From CAIQPS01 sp963721365 (GTDB lineage Bacteria; Actinomycetota; Thermoleophilia; RBG-16-64-13), in the NCBI GenBank assembly GCA_963721365.1, contig CAVRJE010000023.1:62001-126000 (forward strand): a stretch of 64,000 nt of DNA, read 5' to 3'. The position numbers were made by a program, and so were the translations under genes. Below the pieces are notes generated by a model. It saw nothing but the letters and a program-made list of their open reading frames with translations, made no database searches and was not told the DNA's origin. Shown one piece after another: positions 1-8,592 of this stretch. Positions within the stretch are counted from its first letter, which is position 1. Each line of letters begins with the position of its first letter.

Positions 1-911
1 TGAACCCTCCGCCCGCTCAGGACCCGGCTCTCTCCGCGCATCTGCGCGCCCTTCGCCTCGAAAACGGACTGTCGGAGCGCACCGTGGAGTCCTATTCCCG
101 TGATCTCACTCAGTTCGCGACCTTCCTTGACGAACGGGGGCGGGTCCTCCCGGAAGCTACCGCGGACGATGTGAGGACCTATCTGGCTGGAGGGCAGTGG
201 AGGCCGTCCACTCGGGCCCGGAAGGCCGCGGCCATGCGTTCGTTCTACCGGAGACGGGTCATTCTTGGGCTTGCCGCTTCCGATCCCACCCGAGCGCTGG
301 CGAGTCCGCGCCTCGAATCCACCTTGCCCCGCACGCTGAGCGTCGAGGAGATCGAGCGGTTGCTGGCCAGACCCAAGGCGACTCCAGGCGGTCTGCGCGA
401 CCGGGCGTTGCTTGAGACCCTCTACGGCGCGGGCCTGAGGGCCTCGGAGGCACTTGGCCTGCGGCTCCAGGACGTCGACCTGGAGGTGGGGTTCGTCCGC
501 ACCGTCGGCAAGGGCGACAAGGAGCGCATCGTTCCACTGGGGCGCATGGCCATGGAGGCGATACGCGCCTACAACGAGCGGGGCCGGCCCTTCCTGGGTG
601 GGCCGGGGACCCTGAAGGCGCCGGAGTTGTTCCTCAACAACCGCGGACGCCGCCTGTCGCGCCAAGGACTTCACGCCATCATCAAAGGCTACGCCCGAGA
701 GGCGGGCCTGCCGGACGATGTCTCCGCCCACACCCTTCGGCACTCCTTCGCGACCCATCTGCTCGAGGGGGGAGCGGACCTCAGGGCCGTGCAGGAGATG
801 CTGGGGCACGCCGATCTGTCCACCACCCAGATCTACACCCACGTGTCCACGGCCCATCTCCAGAAGATCTACCGCGAAGCACACCCCCGGGCCCGGGCGG
901 AAGAGGCATGA
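1..911 (+). CDS. xerD: Tyrosine recombinase XerD (start codon cut by window edge)
   Basis: Site-specific recombinase that, with XerC, resolves chromosome dimers at dif. The reading frame is open back to base 3, and bases 1-2 are TG in frame, so the start is most likely an NTG codon whose first base lies outside the window; that gives about 303 residues, normal for XerD. With that numbering there is an N-terminal SAM-like core-binding domain (about 1-105) and a catalytic domain with R147 (GAGLRASE), K171 (VGKGDKER), H244/R247 (HTLRH), H270 (MLGH) and nucleophile Y279 (QIYTHV). The last codon overlaps deoB by ATGA. It sits among housekeeping genes with no phage neighbours, and a dif-like site lies at 24400, so XerC/D function is favoured over a phage integrase. 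XerC versus XerD is assigned from context and overall similarity only. Confidence 0.9.
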   Translation, partial: NPPPAQDPALSAHLRALRLENGLSERTVESYSRDLTQFATFLDERGRVLPEATADDVRTYLAGGQWRPSTRARKAAAMRSFYRRRVILGLAASDPTRALASPRLESTLPRTLSVEEIERLLARPKATPGGLRDRALLETLYGAGLRASEALGLRLQDVDLEVGFVRTVGKGDKERIVPLGRMAMEAIRAYNERGRPFLGGPGTLKAPELFLNNRGRRLSRQGLHAIIKGYAREAGLPDDVSAHTLRHSFATHLLEGGADLRAVQEMLGHADLSTTQIYTHVSTAHLQKIYREAHPRARAEEA

Positions 912-2090
912 GCCGGTTCGTGTTCGTCGTGCTCGACGGCGTAGGCGTAGGCGCTCTTCCCGACGCCGCCGACTACGGGGACGTAGGATCCGACACATTG
1001 GGCAATCTCAGCCGCATCGTCGACCTCCGGCTGCCGTTCCTGCAGAAACTTGGGCTCGGCACCATCATCCCCATCCGGGGGGTGCCTCCGGTGCCCGAGC
1101 CGCTGGCCCTCACCGGTCGGCTTGCCACACTTTCCAGCGGCAAGGACACGACGGTCGGGCACTGGGAGCATATGGGCCTGGTCACCGCCCGGCCCTTTCC
1201 CACCTATCCCAACGGGTTTCCCGAAGAAGTGCTGGCGCCGTTCAGAGACCGCATCGGCCGGGGAGTGCTGGGCAACAAGCCGGCTTCGGGCACGGCCATC
1301 ATCGGCGAACTGGGAGAGGCCCATCTCGCGACCGGCGAGCCCATCGTATATACGTCGGCAGACGGTGTCTTCCAGATCGCCGCCCATGTGGGAGTCGTCC
1401 CCCTCGAGCGACTCTACGAGTGGTGCGAGATAGCCCGCGACATTTTGCGGGAGCCACACGGCGTCGCTCGGGTGATCGCTCGGCCGTTCACAGGCATACC
1501 AGGAGCGTTCACCCGGACCAAAGACCGGCGCGACTTCTCCCTGGCGCCTCCGTCTCGCACATACCTCGATCTGCTTCAGGCAGCCGGTGTGCCGGTGATG
1601 GCGCTCGGTAAGATCGGCGAGGTGTTCGTGGGCCGGGGAGTGACCACGACTATCAAGGTGGCGCACAACGACGAGAACCTGGCTCTGGTCCGCGATCTGC
1701 TGCAGCACCGCTCCGAACTCGGGCGCTTCGACGAAGGCCTGCTCTTCACGAACCTCGTGGACTTCGACATGGTCTGGGGCCATCGGAACGACGTCGACGG
1801 CTTCGCCGCGGGCCTGGCTGCGTTCGATGCCGTCCTGCCGGACATCGTCGGCTCTCTCGGTCCGGGCGACACGCTTGTCGTCACCGCCGACCACGGAGTC
1901 GACCCCACTACTCCCAGCACCGATCACAGCCGCGAGTACGTCCCGCTGCTGTTGTACCCAAGGCCTGCTGCGCTTCCCTGCGGCCGTCTACGAGGGCACT
2001 CTCGCCGACACCGGAGCGACGGTCTATTCCTCGCTCACCGGCCAGACCCCCGCGCTCGGAGGTGACGTCCTTACCGCCGGCCGGCCGAGT
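908..2090 (+). CDS. deoB: Phosphopentomutase DeoB (frame break near C terminus)
   Basis: Interconverts (deoxy)ribose 1-phosphate and 5-phosphate in nucleoside salvage, in the cytoplasm. It belongs to the alkaline phosphatase superfamily: metal and catalytic motifs are visible as VVLDGVGVG (D10), GKDTTVGHWEHMG (catalytic Thr), WGHRND, TADHGVDPT and STDHSREY. After YVPLLLYP the frame is lost near 1955-1985 and the expected tail (YEGTLADTGATVYSSL) continues one frame over. The true stop is not certain: TGA 2063 and TAG 2090 are both in the original frame, and the shifted frame runs on without a stop into the next gene. The ATG overlaps the xerD stop. Pairing with a purine nucleoside phosphorylase makes a compact nucleoside salvage unit. 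Confidence 0.88.
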
Positions 2091-2143
2091 AGAGGCTGGC
2101 GACCATACACGCCAGCGCAGCCCTGTCCGGTCGGCGGGCCGGG

Positions 2144-2944
2144 ATGGCTCCCCGGCCGCGTCGGGCCGGCGGAGGCCGAGGAGGCAGCTTCGTACCTGCG
2201 CACGCGTCTGGGACCGGCCCCGGAGGCCGCCGTCGTGCTCGGCTCCGGACTGGCTGACGCCCTCAGGGTGGCGGGGAAGGCTGAGATACCGTACCGGGAT
2301 ATCCCCTTTTGGAGTGAGGGGAACGTTTCTGGACATCCGTACCGGCTGTCCGTCGCGGATCGGGGGTCGGGCGCCGTGGTATTTCTCGAAGGCAGGACTC
2401 ACGGCTACGAGGGATACGACCTGAGCGAACTGCAGCTGCCGGTCGAGACCCTCGCCCGCTGGGGGGTAAGGAGAGTCCTGCTGACGAGTTCGTGCGGGGC
2501 CGTGGCCGCGGACCGCAAGGCAGGAGATGTGGTGATCGGCCTGGAGGTCCTCGATTGCCAGACCCCATTGCTCTGTGGGGCGGGGTCTGCGCCAACGCCG
2601 GTGCCGGCTCCGGGCGACATCCGAGGAGTTGGCCAAGCGGGTGCTGGCAGCTGCAGGAGCAGCCCTCGTGGTTGTCCACGGGAGTCCACGCGGCGGTGCC
2701 GGGCCCTCAGTACGAGACCGAAGCGGAGCTGGGGCTCTTGCGGGCGCTGGGGGCGACCACCGTGAGCATGTCGCTCGCGCTGGAACTGCGAGCGCTTCAG
2801 AGAACGGGCATGGAGGCCGCAGTTCTCAGCTTGGTCGTGAACGCCGGGCATACCTCGCATGGCGGCGTGCTGGCGGGCGCCAGCGACGCCGCGACGACCT
2901 TCAGCGCGGCGGTAGCCGCTGTGCTCGCGTGCTGGGGTTACTGA
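2144..2944 (+). CDS. punA: Purine-nucleoside phosphorylase (several frame breaks)
   Basis: Trimeric-type purine nucleoside phosphorylase that cleaves inosine or guanosine with phosphate to base plus ribose 1-phosphate, the substrate of the upstream DeoB. Diagnostic motifs: VVLGSGLAD (phosphate loop), EGRTHGYEGYD, SSCGAV, then in later frames GPQYETEAE and NAGHTSH. The frame changes near 2560-2600 and again near 2670; each piece carries family motifs in the right order, so the gene looks functional and the breaks look like consensus errors. The start is uncertain: ATG 2144 is in a different frame from the first conserved segment (EEAASYLRTRL), and the frame upstream is open all the way from deoB. 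No signal peptide is visible. The gene ends 80 bp before the next one. Confidence 0.8.
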
Positions 2945-3011
2945 GCGGTAGCGGGCGGGGCCGGCGCCCCTGGACGTGGCGGCGCAGCACAGGTCTTTGA
3001 CCTCGCCGCTA

Positions 3012-3017
3012 TATACT
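3012..3017 (+). promoter_or_regulatory. Putative -10 element TATACT upstream of the DHH/CBS/CCA gene
   Basis: The 80-bp gap after punA ends in GCTATATACTAGCGATC directly before the ATG at 3025. TATACT at 3012-3017 matches the -10 form seen before hisC, tRNA-Pro and mglB in this window. No -35 at usual spacing is obvious. If used, the 5' leader would be almost absent. Confidence 0.4.
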
Positions 3018-3024
3018 AGCGATC

Positions 3025-5739
3025 ATGAGCTCATCGCCCTCATTGCTTGAAGCCCCGACGGTCATCACGACCCACCAGAACGCGGATTTCGACGCTCTGG
3101 CAGCCGTGGTGGGCGCTGCCCTGCTCTATCCCGAGGGGCGGATCGTATTTTCTGGTTCACTCAACCCGAACGTACGGGAGTTCGTCTCCCTGCACGGCGA
3201 GAGCCTGCCGATCGTCAACCTGCGGCTGCTCGACCAGGCCAAGATCCGCCAGCTCATCATCGTCGACACCGCGGACACCGAGAGGATCGGCGACCTGGGG
3301 CGTCTGTGCGGCAGGACTGGGGTGGAAGTGGTGATCTTCGACCACCACGAGTCCGAGGGCCCCGAGCGGCCCGCCTTTGTAAGAGGAGAGAACTGGGTGC
3401 TTTCACGCGACGGGGCTCAGGCCACCTCCATGCTCTACCTTCTGCGCGAGCGAGGCGTGGAGGTGCCCCGGTTGGCGGCCACCATCTTCGCCCTGGGCAT
3501 CCACGAAGACACCGGGTCGCTCACCTACCCGCGAACCACCATCAGGGATGCCGAGATGCTGGCCGCCTCCATGCGCTTGGGGGCGTCGCAGCCTCTCATC
3601 GAGCGCTACCTTCACAGTGCCCTGACGGGCGACCAGCGCGCGGTGCTCATGGAGATGGTCGACCTGGTTCGGCTCGAGCGGGTTCGCGGCCTCGACGTCC
3701 ACACGGTCGCTCTGGAAGTACCCGGGTATGTCGATGGTCTCAGCGTCATCGCCCACAAGTTGATGGAGTTGATCAACGCCGAGGTGCTCCTGCAGGCTGT
3801 GGGCATGGAAGACCGGGTCTTCGTGACCGCCCGCTCCCGCGCCGGCTCCGTCGACGTGGGCGCGTTGCTCCGCTCTATCGAGGGAGGGGGCCACGCCCAG
3901 GCAGCGTCGGCCGTTGTGAGGGGACGGACGCCGCAGGCCACCATCGAGGGGCTCCTCGCTCAGCTGTCGCAGAGCAACCTGGGCGCTCGGACGGCCGGCG
4001 AGATCATGAGCAGGCCCGTCCGCTTGATCGACGCCGACACGCCGGTCACCGATGCCCTCGTCACGGCCCAGCGCTACGGGCACTCAGGCATATGCGTCCG
4101 CGAAGACGGGCGGGTGGTGGGCATCGTAGCCCGGCGAGATCTGGACAAGGCCCTGCGCCACGGTCTGGGGCACGCCCCGGTCAAAGGGGTCATGACGCGC
4201 AACATCGCCTTCGCCAAGGCTTCCACGACGGTCGACGAGTTGCGGCGCGTCATGGTAGAGGGCAACGCGGGGCGAGTGCCGGTCGTCACCGATGAGGCCT
4301 ACGACGCGGCGGTGAGGGACAACTCCGCGAAGGTGGGGGATCTGGTCGGCATCGTCACCCGCACCGACGTTCTGGCGGCCTATCAGGGCCGGTGGGAGCA
4401 GGAGCGGGCCGAGGTGGCCGCGCCCCAGGTCTACACCATGCAGGCTCTCGCCGAGCACCCCTTCTTCGGAAGGCTGTTCAGAGCATGCTCGGCACTATCC
4501 GAGGACTTTCCGGGGGTCTATCTCGTGGGCGGGTTCGTTCGCGATCTTCTCCTGGAGCAACCCAATGCCGATGTCGACATCGCCGTCGAGGGAGATGGCA
4601 TCGACTTCGCCACCCGCCTGGCGGCCGAACTGGGGGGAAGGGTGCGGGCACACCGCAAGTTCAAGACGGCCGTGGTGCTTCTTCCACCCGACGTCCTCGG
4701 AGAAGCGCCCGCGTGGGTGCGGGCCTGTGGTGAGCCTTTCCACGTCGATGTCGCCACCACCCGTACCGAGTTCTACGACCATCCGGCCGCGCTGCCTCGC
4801 GTGGAACACGCGTCCATCCGTCAGGACCTGTTCCGGCGAGACTTCACCATCAACGCCATGGCCATCTCCCTGAGCGGAGAGGACTTCGGCACGGTGATCG
4901 ATTTCTTTGGCGGGTTCCGCGACCTGCGAGACGGGGTCATCCGCGTGCTCCACAATCTGAGCTTCATCGAGGACCCCACCCGGATCTTCCGGGCCGTGCG
5001 CTACGAGAACCGCTACGGTTTTCGCATGGACGAGCAGACGAAGAGTTTCGCAAAGAGTTGCGTGGACATGCACCTTGTGGGGGACCTCTCCAGCGTCCGC
5101 CTGCGCGACGAGCTCGTCGCCCTTCTCGGTGAGGAAGACATCGAGTGGACGCTGGGACGGCTGTTCGAGCTGGGGGTGGCCCGCGAGGTCCACCCGAAAC
5201 TCGCCACCGGGACGAAGACGGTGGCGCTCGTCAAGGAGCTCGATTCGCTGGTCTCCGACATGGGGTTGCGGGACGAAGTGGTACCCTGGCGACTACGGCT
5301 CGCGGCGGTGACGCGCAACATGGCCCACGACGAGCTCTACGTGTGGTTGGACAGGCTCAAGCTGAGGGGAGCCGACAGCCAGGCGATCACGGCAGCGGTG
5401 GTCGTAGGGCCGCTGCTCGCTTCGCGTCTGACGAAGCCCGAGATGCGGGATTGGGACATCTACCGAGCGCTGCGGACCATCCCGCTCGAAGCGGTGGTCT
5501 TTGGGCTGGCGGGCATCGAGCCGGGCGAGGTGGAGGAACGGCTGAGACGGTTCCTGACCGATATCCGGCATAGGACGCTGAGCGTGAAGGGTGACGATCT
5601 GCTGGCGATGGGAATGAAGAAAGGACCGGCCGTGGGCCGGATCCTCGAACGGCTGAAGGAGTTGCGGGTGGAAGGTGTTGTCAAGGGCAGGACTGCCGAG
5701 CTCGAAGCAGCAAGGCGGATGGTGGAGAAGACCGGATGA
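3025..5739 (+). CDS. DHH phosphoesterase - CBS pair - tRNA nucleotidyltransferase fusion
   Basis: A 904-residue protein, unbroken by frame errors. Residues 1-310 form a DHH/DHHA1 phosphoesterase-like unit (HQNADFDAL, VDTAD near 80, DHHESE near 106, GGGHAQAAS near 290). Two CBS domains follow (about 320-460), which usually sense adenine nucleotides. From about 480 there is a class II poly(A) polymerase/tRNA nucleotidyltransferase head with LVGGFVRDLLL (about 500) and catalytic DVDIAV (about 517), then RRDFTINAMA and the RNA-binding neck and body (EDPTRIFRAVRYENR). The architecture is known from bacteria with split CCA enzymes, where the large fusion form often adds the terminal A. Whether this one adds A, CC or CCA cannot be read from the sequence. 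The ATG is followed by a stop that overlaps the next start (ATGA). Confidence 0.92.
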   Translation: MSSSPSLLEAPTVITTHQNADFDALAAVVGAALLYPEGRIVFSGSLNPNVREFVSLHGESLPIVNLRLLDQAKIRQLIIVDTADTERIGDLGRLCGRTGVEVVIFDHHESEGPERPAFVRGENWVLSRDGAQATSMLYLLRERGVEVPRLAATIFALGIHEDTGSLTYPRTTIRDAEMLAASMRLGASQPLIERYLHSALTGDQRAVLMEMVDLVRLERVRGLDVHTVALEVPGYVDGLSVIAHKLMELINAEVLLQAVGMEDRVFVTARSRAGSVDVGALLRSIEGGGHAQAASAVVRGRTPQATIEGLLAQLSQSNLGARTAGEIMSRPVRLIDADTPVTDALVTAQRYGHSGICVREDGRVVGIVARRDLDKALRHGLGHAPVKGVMTRNIAFAKASTTVDELRRVMVEGNAGRVPVVTDEAYDAAVRDNSAKVGDLVGIVTRTDVLAAYQGRWEQERAEVAAPQVYTMQALAEHPFFGRLFRACSALSEDFPGVYLVGGFVRDLLLEQPNADVDIAVEGDGIDFATRLAAELGGRVRAHRKFKTAVVLLPPDVLGEAPAWVRACGEPFHVDVATTRTEFYDHPAALPRVEHASIRQDLFRRDFTINAMAISLSGEDFGTVIDFFGGFRDLRDGVIRVLHNLSFIEDPTRIFRAVRYENRYGFRMDEQTKSFAKSCVDMHLVGDLSSVRLRDELVALLGEEDIEWTLGRLFELGVAREVHPKLATGTKTVALVKELDSLVSDMGLRDEVVPWRLRLAAVTRNMAHDELYVWLDRLKLRGADSQAITAAVVVGPLLASRLTKPEMRDWDIYRALRTIPLEAVVFGLAGIEPGEVEERLRRFLTDIRHRTLSVKGDDLLAMGMKKGPAVGRILERLKELRVEGVVKGRTAELEAARRMVEKTG

Positions 5740-6389
5740 ACATAGATTGGGTCCTCATATTGACGCTGATCCCGGTGCTGGTGTTCTCCATGACTCTCCA
5801 CGAATTGGCACACGGATTCGTCGCCTACCGGCTCGGTGATCCCACCGCCAAGAACAGCGGACGTCTGAGTTTCAACCCTATGAGACACCTGGATCCACTG
5901 GGCACCCTGATGTTCTTCATCACCGCCATCATCCCAAACGGGTTCATCTTTGGTTGGGCGAAGCCGGTCCCGGTCTCTCCGTACTACTTCAAGAGCCGGC
6001 AGAAGGGGATGATGTGGGTGGGCATGGCCGGGCCGCTCACCAACTTCGTGCTCGCTATCGTTTTTGCGGTGGTGCTTAACCTCCTCGCGCCAAGCCTCAA
6101 AGAGCCGGGGCCGGTGCGCGATTGGCTCTTCACCCTGCTCTTCCTCGCCCTGCAGGTGAACGTGGTGCTGGGGGTCTTCAACCTGATTCCCGTCCCGCCA
6201 CTGGACGGCTCCAGGATCGTGGGCGGGTTTCTTCCCCGGGGCGCCTACGAAAAATGGGTGGCGGTCGATCGCTACGGGATGTTCATCATCATCGGGCTGC
6301 TCGTCTTGATCAGCTATTCCAGCTTCGGAGATCAGCTCGCCCGCGGCGAGATGGCGCTCTTCCGCGCGCTTCTGCCCGCATACCAGTAG
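5736..6389 (+). CDS. Site-2 protease family (M50) membrane metalloprotease
   Basis: Membrane zinc metalloprotease of the compact YwhC-like M50 group, 217 residues. The zinc site is visible as HELAH (about residues 23-27, inside the first membrane helix) with the third ligand in NLIPVPPLDGSRI (about 150). At least four hydrophobic segments are present (about 5-22, 60-75, 95-115, 130-150, 185-205). It has no PDZ domain, unlike RseP, so its substrate is unknown. It overlaps the preceding gene by ATGA, which implies translational coupling, and lies 37 bp before scpA. Confidence 0.88.
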   Translation: MNIDWVLILTLIPVLVFSMTLHELAHGFVAYRLGDPTAKNSGRLSFNPMRHLDPLGTLMFFITAIIPNGFIFGWAKPVPVSPYYFKSRQKGMMWVGMAGPLTNFVLAIVFAVVLNLLAPSLKEPGPVRDWLFTLLFLALQVNVVLGVFNLIPVPPLDGSRIVGGFLPRGAYEKWVAVDRYGMFIIIGLLVLISYSSFGDQLARGEMALFRALLPAYQ

Positions 6390-6426
6390 TGATCAGTCCA
6401 CCCGGCGGCCACACACCGAAGCGGCG

Positions 6427-7167
6427 ATGAGAGCACTCGAACTCGACCTGGACGTCTATCAGGGGCCTTTCGACCTCCTGCTGTCGCTCGTCTTCAAGGA
6501 GGAGATAGACCTACTCGAAGTGCCCCTTTTTGAGGTCATCTCCGCGTACCTGGACGAGCTGGAAGCCAAGGGCGCCACCGCCGATTGGGACGAGATGAGC
6601 GAGTTCTTGCTGCTCATGAGCCTTCTGGTGGAGATCAAATCGCGTCTGCTGCTTCCCGGTTCGGAACCGGGCTTTGAGGCCGAGTTGACACCGGAGCAAG
6701 CGCGCGATCAGCTCCTGGCCCGCTTGTTCGAATACAGCAAGTTCAAGGGAGCCGCGGGCCGGCTGCGGGAACTCGGCGAGCAGAGCTCAGTTTGTCGGCT
6801 CCGAGGCCCCGAGCGCGAGCCGACCCGCCGGCTGCCGTCCCTGGACGCTATCGCGGGCAGTGAGGACGCCATGCGGCTGCGCGACGCGATGATGCGCGTG
6901 CTCGAAAACCGGCGCGAACCGGACACCGCTCACATCATCCACACAAAAGTCGAGCTTCAGCGCCAGATCCGGATCATCAGAGGGATTCTGGCGCGGCGGG
7001 GCAAGTTCTCCTTCAACAGCGTCTTTGGCGGGGAGGAGCCTCTGGTGCAGGCGCTCTCGCTACTAGGGCTACTCAACCTGCTGGCCCGAGGCGAAGTACG
7101 GGTCTCGCAGACCGAGACCTTCGCCGATATCAAGGTCCGCCTGCGGGACATGCCGAAGGCCGTATGA
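6427..7167 (+). CDS. scpA: Segregation and condensation protein ScpA
   Basis: Kleisin subunit of the SMC-ScpAB condensin, which bridges SMC heads and compacts the newly replicated chromosome. At 246 residues it has the family length. The N-terminal motif YQGPFDLLLSLV (about 11-22) followed by the IDLLEVPLFEVISAYL helix is diagnostic, and the C-terminal winged helix (FNSVFGGEEPLVQALSLLGLLNLLARGEV) is present. It is unbroken. The ATG at 6427 follows a GAAGCGGCG leader that is a weak ribosome site. scpB follows after 9 bp, the usual operon order. Confidence 0.94.
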   Translation: MRALELDLDVYQGPFDLLLSLVFKEEIDLLEVPLFEVISAYLDELEAKGATADWDEMSEFLLLMSLLVEIKSRLLLPGSEPGFEAELTPEQARDQLLARLFEYSKFKGAAGRLRELGEQSSVCRLRGPEREPTRRLPSLDAIAGSEDAMRLRDAMMRVLENRREPDTAHIIHTKVELQRQIRIIRGILARRGKFSFNSVFGGEEPLVQALSLLGLLNLLARGEVRVSQTETFADIKVRLRDMPKAV

Positions 7168-7176
7168 GGAGCGACA

Positions 7177-7761
7177 GTGACCCTCGAGCGCGACATCGAA
7201 GCCCTCCTTTTCGCTTCCGGTTCGCCTCTCGCGGTGGAGGCCATTGTCAACGCAGTGGCGTTGACAGGCGATGGTAGCCGGGGCGAGGTCGAAGCGGTAC
7301 TGGCCGGGATCGCGGCGGAGTACTGCGGCGATGGACGGCACGGTTTCGAGCTTGTCCGTCTGGCCGGCGGATGGGCTTTTCGCACGGATGCACGTTGCCA
7401 CTCGGTGGTTTCCCGCCTCTTCGAGATGCCCGAGGACGCAGGGAGGCTGTCGCCAGCCGCTCTCGAATGCCTGGCCGTCATCGCCTATCTCCAGCCTGTG
7501 TCGCGCCCCCAGGTGGCCGAGGTCAGAGGGGTGAATTCCGACTCCACCGTCCACACGTTGCTGGAGCGGGAACTGGTCACGGAAGTCGGCCGGTCGTCTG
7601 CGGCGGGAGGCGCGCTGCTCTACGGGACCACCCGCCGCTTCGAAGCGATGTTCGGTCTGGCGGGTCTGGACGAGCTGCCTCCGCTGGAGGGGTTCGCCCT
7701 AACGGAGGACCAGAAGGACGACCTGCGCCGCCGCCTGGGATTGCTGACCCTACCCGAGTAG
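7177..7761 (+). CDS. scpB: Segregation and condensation protein ScpB
   Basis: Winged-helix partner of ScpA in the SMC complex. The 194-residue length and the motifs IEALLFASGSPL, SPAALECLAVIAYLQPVSRPQVAEVRGVNSD and LLYGTTRRFEAMFGL are standard for the family. It starts with GTG at 7177, preceded by GAGGAGCGACA (Shine-Dalgarno-like GAGGAG at 7166-7171 overlapping the scpA stop). It is unbroken and followed within 10 bp by rluB, a conserved trio. Confidence 0.93.
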   Translation: MTLERDIEALLFASGSPLAVEAIVNAVALTGDGSRGEVEAVLAGIAAEYCGDGRHGFELVRLAGGWAFRTDARCHSVVSRLFEMPEDAGRLSPAALECLAVIAYLQPVSRPQVAEVRGVNSDSTVHTLLERELVTEVGRSSAAGGALLYGTTRRFEAMFGLAGLDELPPLEGFALTEDQKDDLRRRLGLLTLPE

Positions 7762-7771
7762 AGGTGCGCTC

Positions 7772-8502
7772 GTGAAGGTGCGGCTTCAGAAAGCGCTCGC
7801 GCGAAGCGGGCTTCGCCTCCCGGCGCGCCAGCGAGGAGCTGATCAAGGCCGGCAGAGTCACGATCGACGGGGTGACCGCGGAACTGGGCGCGTCCGCGGA
7901 CCCCGACATCCAGCTCATCGCCGTCGACGGGCGGCCGATAGCCGCTGAACCCAAGGAATACTGGCTCCTGAACAAGCCGGCGGGAGTACTAAGTGCCGCG
8001 ACCGACGCGAGGGGCCGGCGGACGGTGGTGGAGTGCGTGCCTACCCGGGCACGCGTGTTCCCGGTCGGCAGGCTCGACCTGGACAGCACCGGGCTGCTGC
8101 TGCTGACCAACGACGGTGACCTGGCCGGGCGGTTGCTCCATCCCCGCTTCCACGTCGAGAAGGAATACGAGGTGCGGGTGCGGGGGGTGGTCGGCAAGGA
8201 GGCGCTGCAGGCGCTTCGTCGGGGGGTGATGCTTGAAGACGGGCTGACGGCGCCGGCCGTCGTGCGCGTGCTCGAGATCATACGTCCGCCTCGGGGCGGC
8301 CCGCAGACCTCACTCACGCATCGTCCTGCACGAGGGCCGCAAGCGGCAGGTGCGACGCATGCTCGAGACGGTGGGACACCGGGTGGTAGCTCTGCACCGG
8401 ACGCGCTTCGACGGCCTCACCGGCGCCGGGCTTCTGCCCGGCCAGGCGCGCAGGCTGTCGGAGGCCGAACTGGCCAAGCTCCGCAAGCAGGCCGGCCTCT
8501 AG
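7772..8502 (+). CDS. rluB: Ribosomal large subunit pseudouridine synthase RluB (two frame breaks)
   Basis: Converts a uridine to pseudouridine in domain V of 23S rRNA. The start is GTG 7772 (VKVRLQKALARSG), an S4 RNA-binding domain. One extra base in a GGGC run near 7810 shifts the frame, after which ASRRASEELIKAGRVTIDG continues. The catalytic region PVGRLDLDSTGLLLLTNDGDLAGRLLHP contains the catalytic Asp of the RsuA/RluB family. A second shift near 8310 leads to RKRQVRRMLETVGHRV and ends at TAG 8502, about 243 residues in total, the family length. It is the third member of the scpA-scpB-rluB block. Confidence 0.88.
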
Positions 8503-8505
8503 GTT

Positions 8506-8537
8506 GGCTGGGGGGGCCGGCTCCCCGCTGGCCAGCC
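8506..8537 (+). terminator. GC-rich hairpin after rluB
   Basis: Arms GGCTGG (8506-8511) and CCAGCC (8532-8537) bound a G-run/C-run stem. There is no T-run, so factor-independent termination is doubtful. Position between rluB and the hisC -10 element fits an operon boundary. Confidence 0.35.
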
Positions 8538-8554
8538 GCCGCGCCCATCTCGCG

Positions 8555-8564
8555 GCTATACTGG
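8555..8564 (+). promoter_or_regulatory. Putative extended -10 (GCTATACTGG) of the hisC operon
   Basis: GCTATACTGG at 8555-8564 contains TATACT and is identical to the ten bases upstream of tRNA-Pro at 17526-17535. No clear -35 is present. It would start transcription about 22 bases before the hisC ATG. Confidence 0.45.
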
Positions 8565-8592
8565 ACTCTCACCGCCTCGTGACGGAGTATTG

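Noticed and set aside
1..911. Possible phage or integron integrase
   Set aside because: Length, motifs and setting (deoB, punA, condensin genes) fit chromosomal XerD; no attachment site, phage or cassette genes adjoin it.
1955..2765. DeoB-PNP fusion suggested by the open frame across both genes
   Set aside because: Both genes have frame breaks right around the junction, so the missing stop is best explained by base errors; they are normally separate proteins.
7955..8480. Riboswitch or T-box leaders before alaS, hisS, aspS and the aromatic genes
   Set aside because: These genes overlap or nearly touch their upstream neighbours, leaving no room for a leader.
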